Positions 5,047 to 5,728 of a stretch of DNA of 5,728 nt are shown one piece after another (position 1 is the stretch's first letter; each line of letters begins with the position of its first letter). The notes under the pieces are model-generated. The model did no database searches, was not told the origin of the DNA, and worked only from the letters and a program-made list of their open reading frames with translations. The position numbers were made by a program, and so were the translations under genes. Source of the stretch: Thermoplasmata archaeon (lineage in GTDB: Archaea; Thermoplasmatota; Thermoplasmata; SG8-5; JAGLSY01). Location: positions 1 through 5,728 of the forward strand of contig JAGLQE010000133.1 of assembly GCA_023137005.1 (NCBI GenBank). The letters run 5' to 3'.

Positions 5047-5728
5047 ATGAGCTCTATTGTAAAAGAGGTATTATCCAGGTCCGTTCCAGAGACCACGCCA
5101 CAGGAATCTCCGACTGCGAGGGTAGGGGGACTTAGTGCACAGGATGAGGAATTAGAACGAATACTAGCAGGCTTGAAGACCAATATCAAGATATTCGGTT
5201 GCGGCGGTGGCGGAAGCAATACCGTGGACAGGCTGGTGGATTCAGGTATAATGGGTGCTGAACTCTATGCGGCCAATACGGATGCCCAGCATCTTCTCAC
5301 GGTCCACGTTCCCAATAAGATACTCCTTGGAAGAAGGGCCACCAGAGGCCTTGGCGCCGGAGCTCTCCCCCAAGTGGGAGAGGATGCAGCCAGAGAAGCT
5401 GAAGAAGAGATCAAGGCAGCTCTCACCGGGGCGGATATAGTATTCATCACCTGCGGATTGGGTGGCGGAACAGGTACCGGCTCGGCGCCGGTTGTGGCTC
5501 AGCTGGCTAAAGAGGCTGGAGCTCTAGCAATTGCAATTTGTACAGCCCCCTTCAAGGCAGAGGGCAATATCAGGCAGGAGAATGCCAATTATGGCTTGGA
5601 GAGACTGAGGGATGTGGCCGATACAGTGATAGTCATACCCAATGACAAGCTACTGGAACTGGTTCCCAGACTCTCGATAACCGCGGCCTTCAAGGTTGCT
5701 GACGAGGTTCTCATGAGGTCCATCAAGG
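5047..5728 (+). CDS. ftsZ: Cell division GTPase FtsZ, second copy (3' end beyond the window)
   Basis: The first 227 codons of a second FtsZ are present, open to the window edge with no stop. The glycine loop GCGGGGSN is at residues 51-58, [10 protein letters not shown] at 139-148, and [12 protein letters not shown] at 198-209; the T7 loop lies beyond the end. The N-terminal extension is about 44 residues, different in sequence from the first copy except for a shared acidic helix ([12 protein letters not shown]). By hand alignment about 125 of 184 residues from the K at 44 to 227 match the first FtsZ, with one single-residue gap in this copy. The ATG is fixed by an in-frame TAG immediately before it and the AGGTGA ribosome site. 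The gene has its own promoter and a leader of about 70 bases. Many archaea carry two FtsZ proteins with separate roles in ring assembly and constriction, so the same may hold here, but the role of each copy is not readable from sequence. Confidence 0.95.
   Translation, partial: MSSIVKEVLSRSVPETTPQESPTARVGGLSAQDEELERILAGLKTNIKIFGCGGGGSNTVDRLVDSGIMGAELYAANTDAQHLLTVHVPNKILLGRRATRGLGAGALPQVGEDAAREAEEEIKAALTGADIVFITCGLGGGTGTGSAPVVAQLAKEAGALAIAICTAPFKAEGNIRQENANYGLERLRDVADTVIVIPNDKLLELVPRLSITAAFKVADEVLMRSIK

Overview
The window is archaeal. It carries a group II chaperonin (thermosome) subunit, the archaea-specific tRNA(Ile2) agmatidine synthetase TiaS, and a Pop5-type RNase P protein. Its start regions have TATA-box/BRE-like promoters, and several genes have GGAG/GGTG-type ribosome binding sites. 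Two FtsZ genes place it among FtsZ-using (euryarchaeal-type) archaea and argue against Sulfolobales-like lineages. A relative of Thermoplasmatota/Methanomassiliicoccales is my best guess from the look of the proteins, but nothing here proves it. Nearly all of the window is housekeeping sequence. I see no transposon, CRISPR array, tRNA, rRNA or phage gene.

Layout: (1) 45-1139 (+) is a complete ftsZ, followed after 22 bases by 1162-1485 (+), a 107-residue RNase P protein component 2 (Pop5/Rnp2). The two probably form one transcript, ending at a strong hairpin at 1496-1522. (2) A second GC-rich hairpin at 1584-1607, with a T-tract on the minus strand, closes the convergent thermosome gene (1644-3293, minus). 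(3) The 225-base divergent region 3294-3518 holds the thermosome promoter on the minus strand and candidate tiaS promoters on the plus strand. It also has three copies of a TTGAAAG/CTTTCAA motif around the thermosome TATA box. (4) 3519-4865 (+) is tiaS, which has no ATG or GTG start available. (5) 4866-5046 holds a T-tract, a good BRE/TATA pair, a 13-base palindrome just downstream of the TATA box, and a roughly 70-base leader. (6) 5047-5728 (+) is the 5' part of a second ftsZ that runs off the window end.

The genes cover cell division (two tubulin-like GTPases), tRNA maturation and decoding (RNase P protein, TiaS) and protein folding (thermosome). The two FtsZ proteins are about 68% identical by hand alignment over 184 residues (125 identities). 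They share an unusual loop and an N-terminal helix, which suggests lineage-specific duplication.

I found no convincing new system. The most useful leads are regulatory (the motif trio at the chaperonin promoter and the palindrome at the second ftsZ promoter), the forced non-ATG start of tiaS, and the close ftsZ pair.
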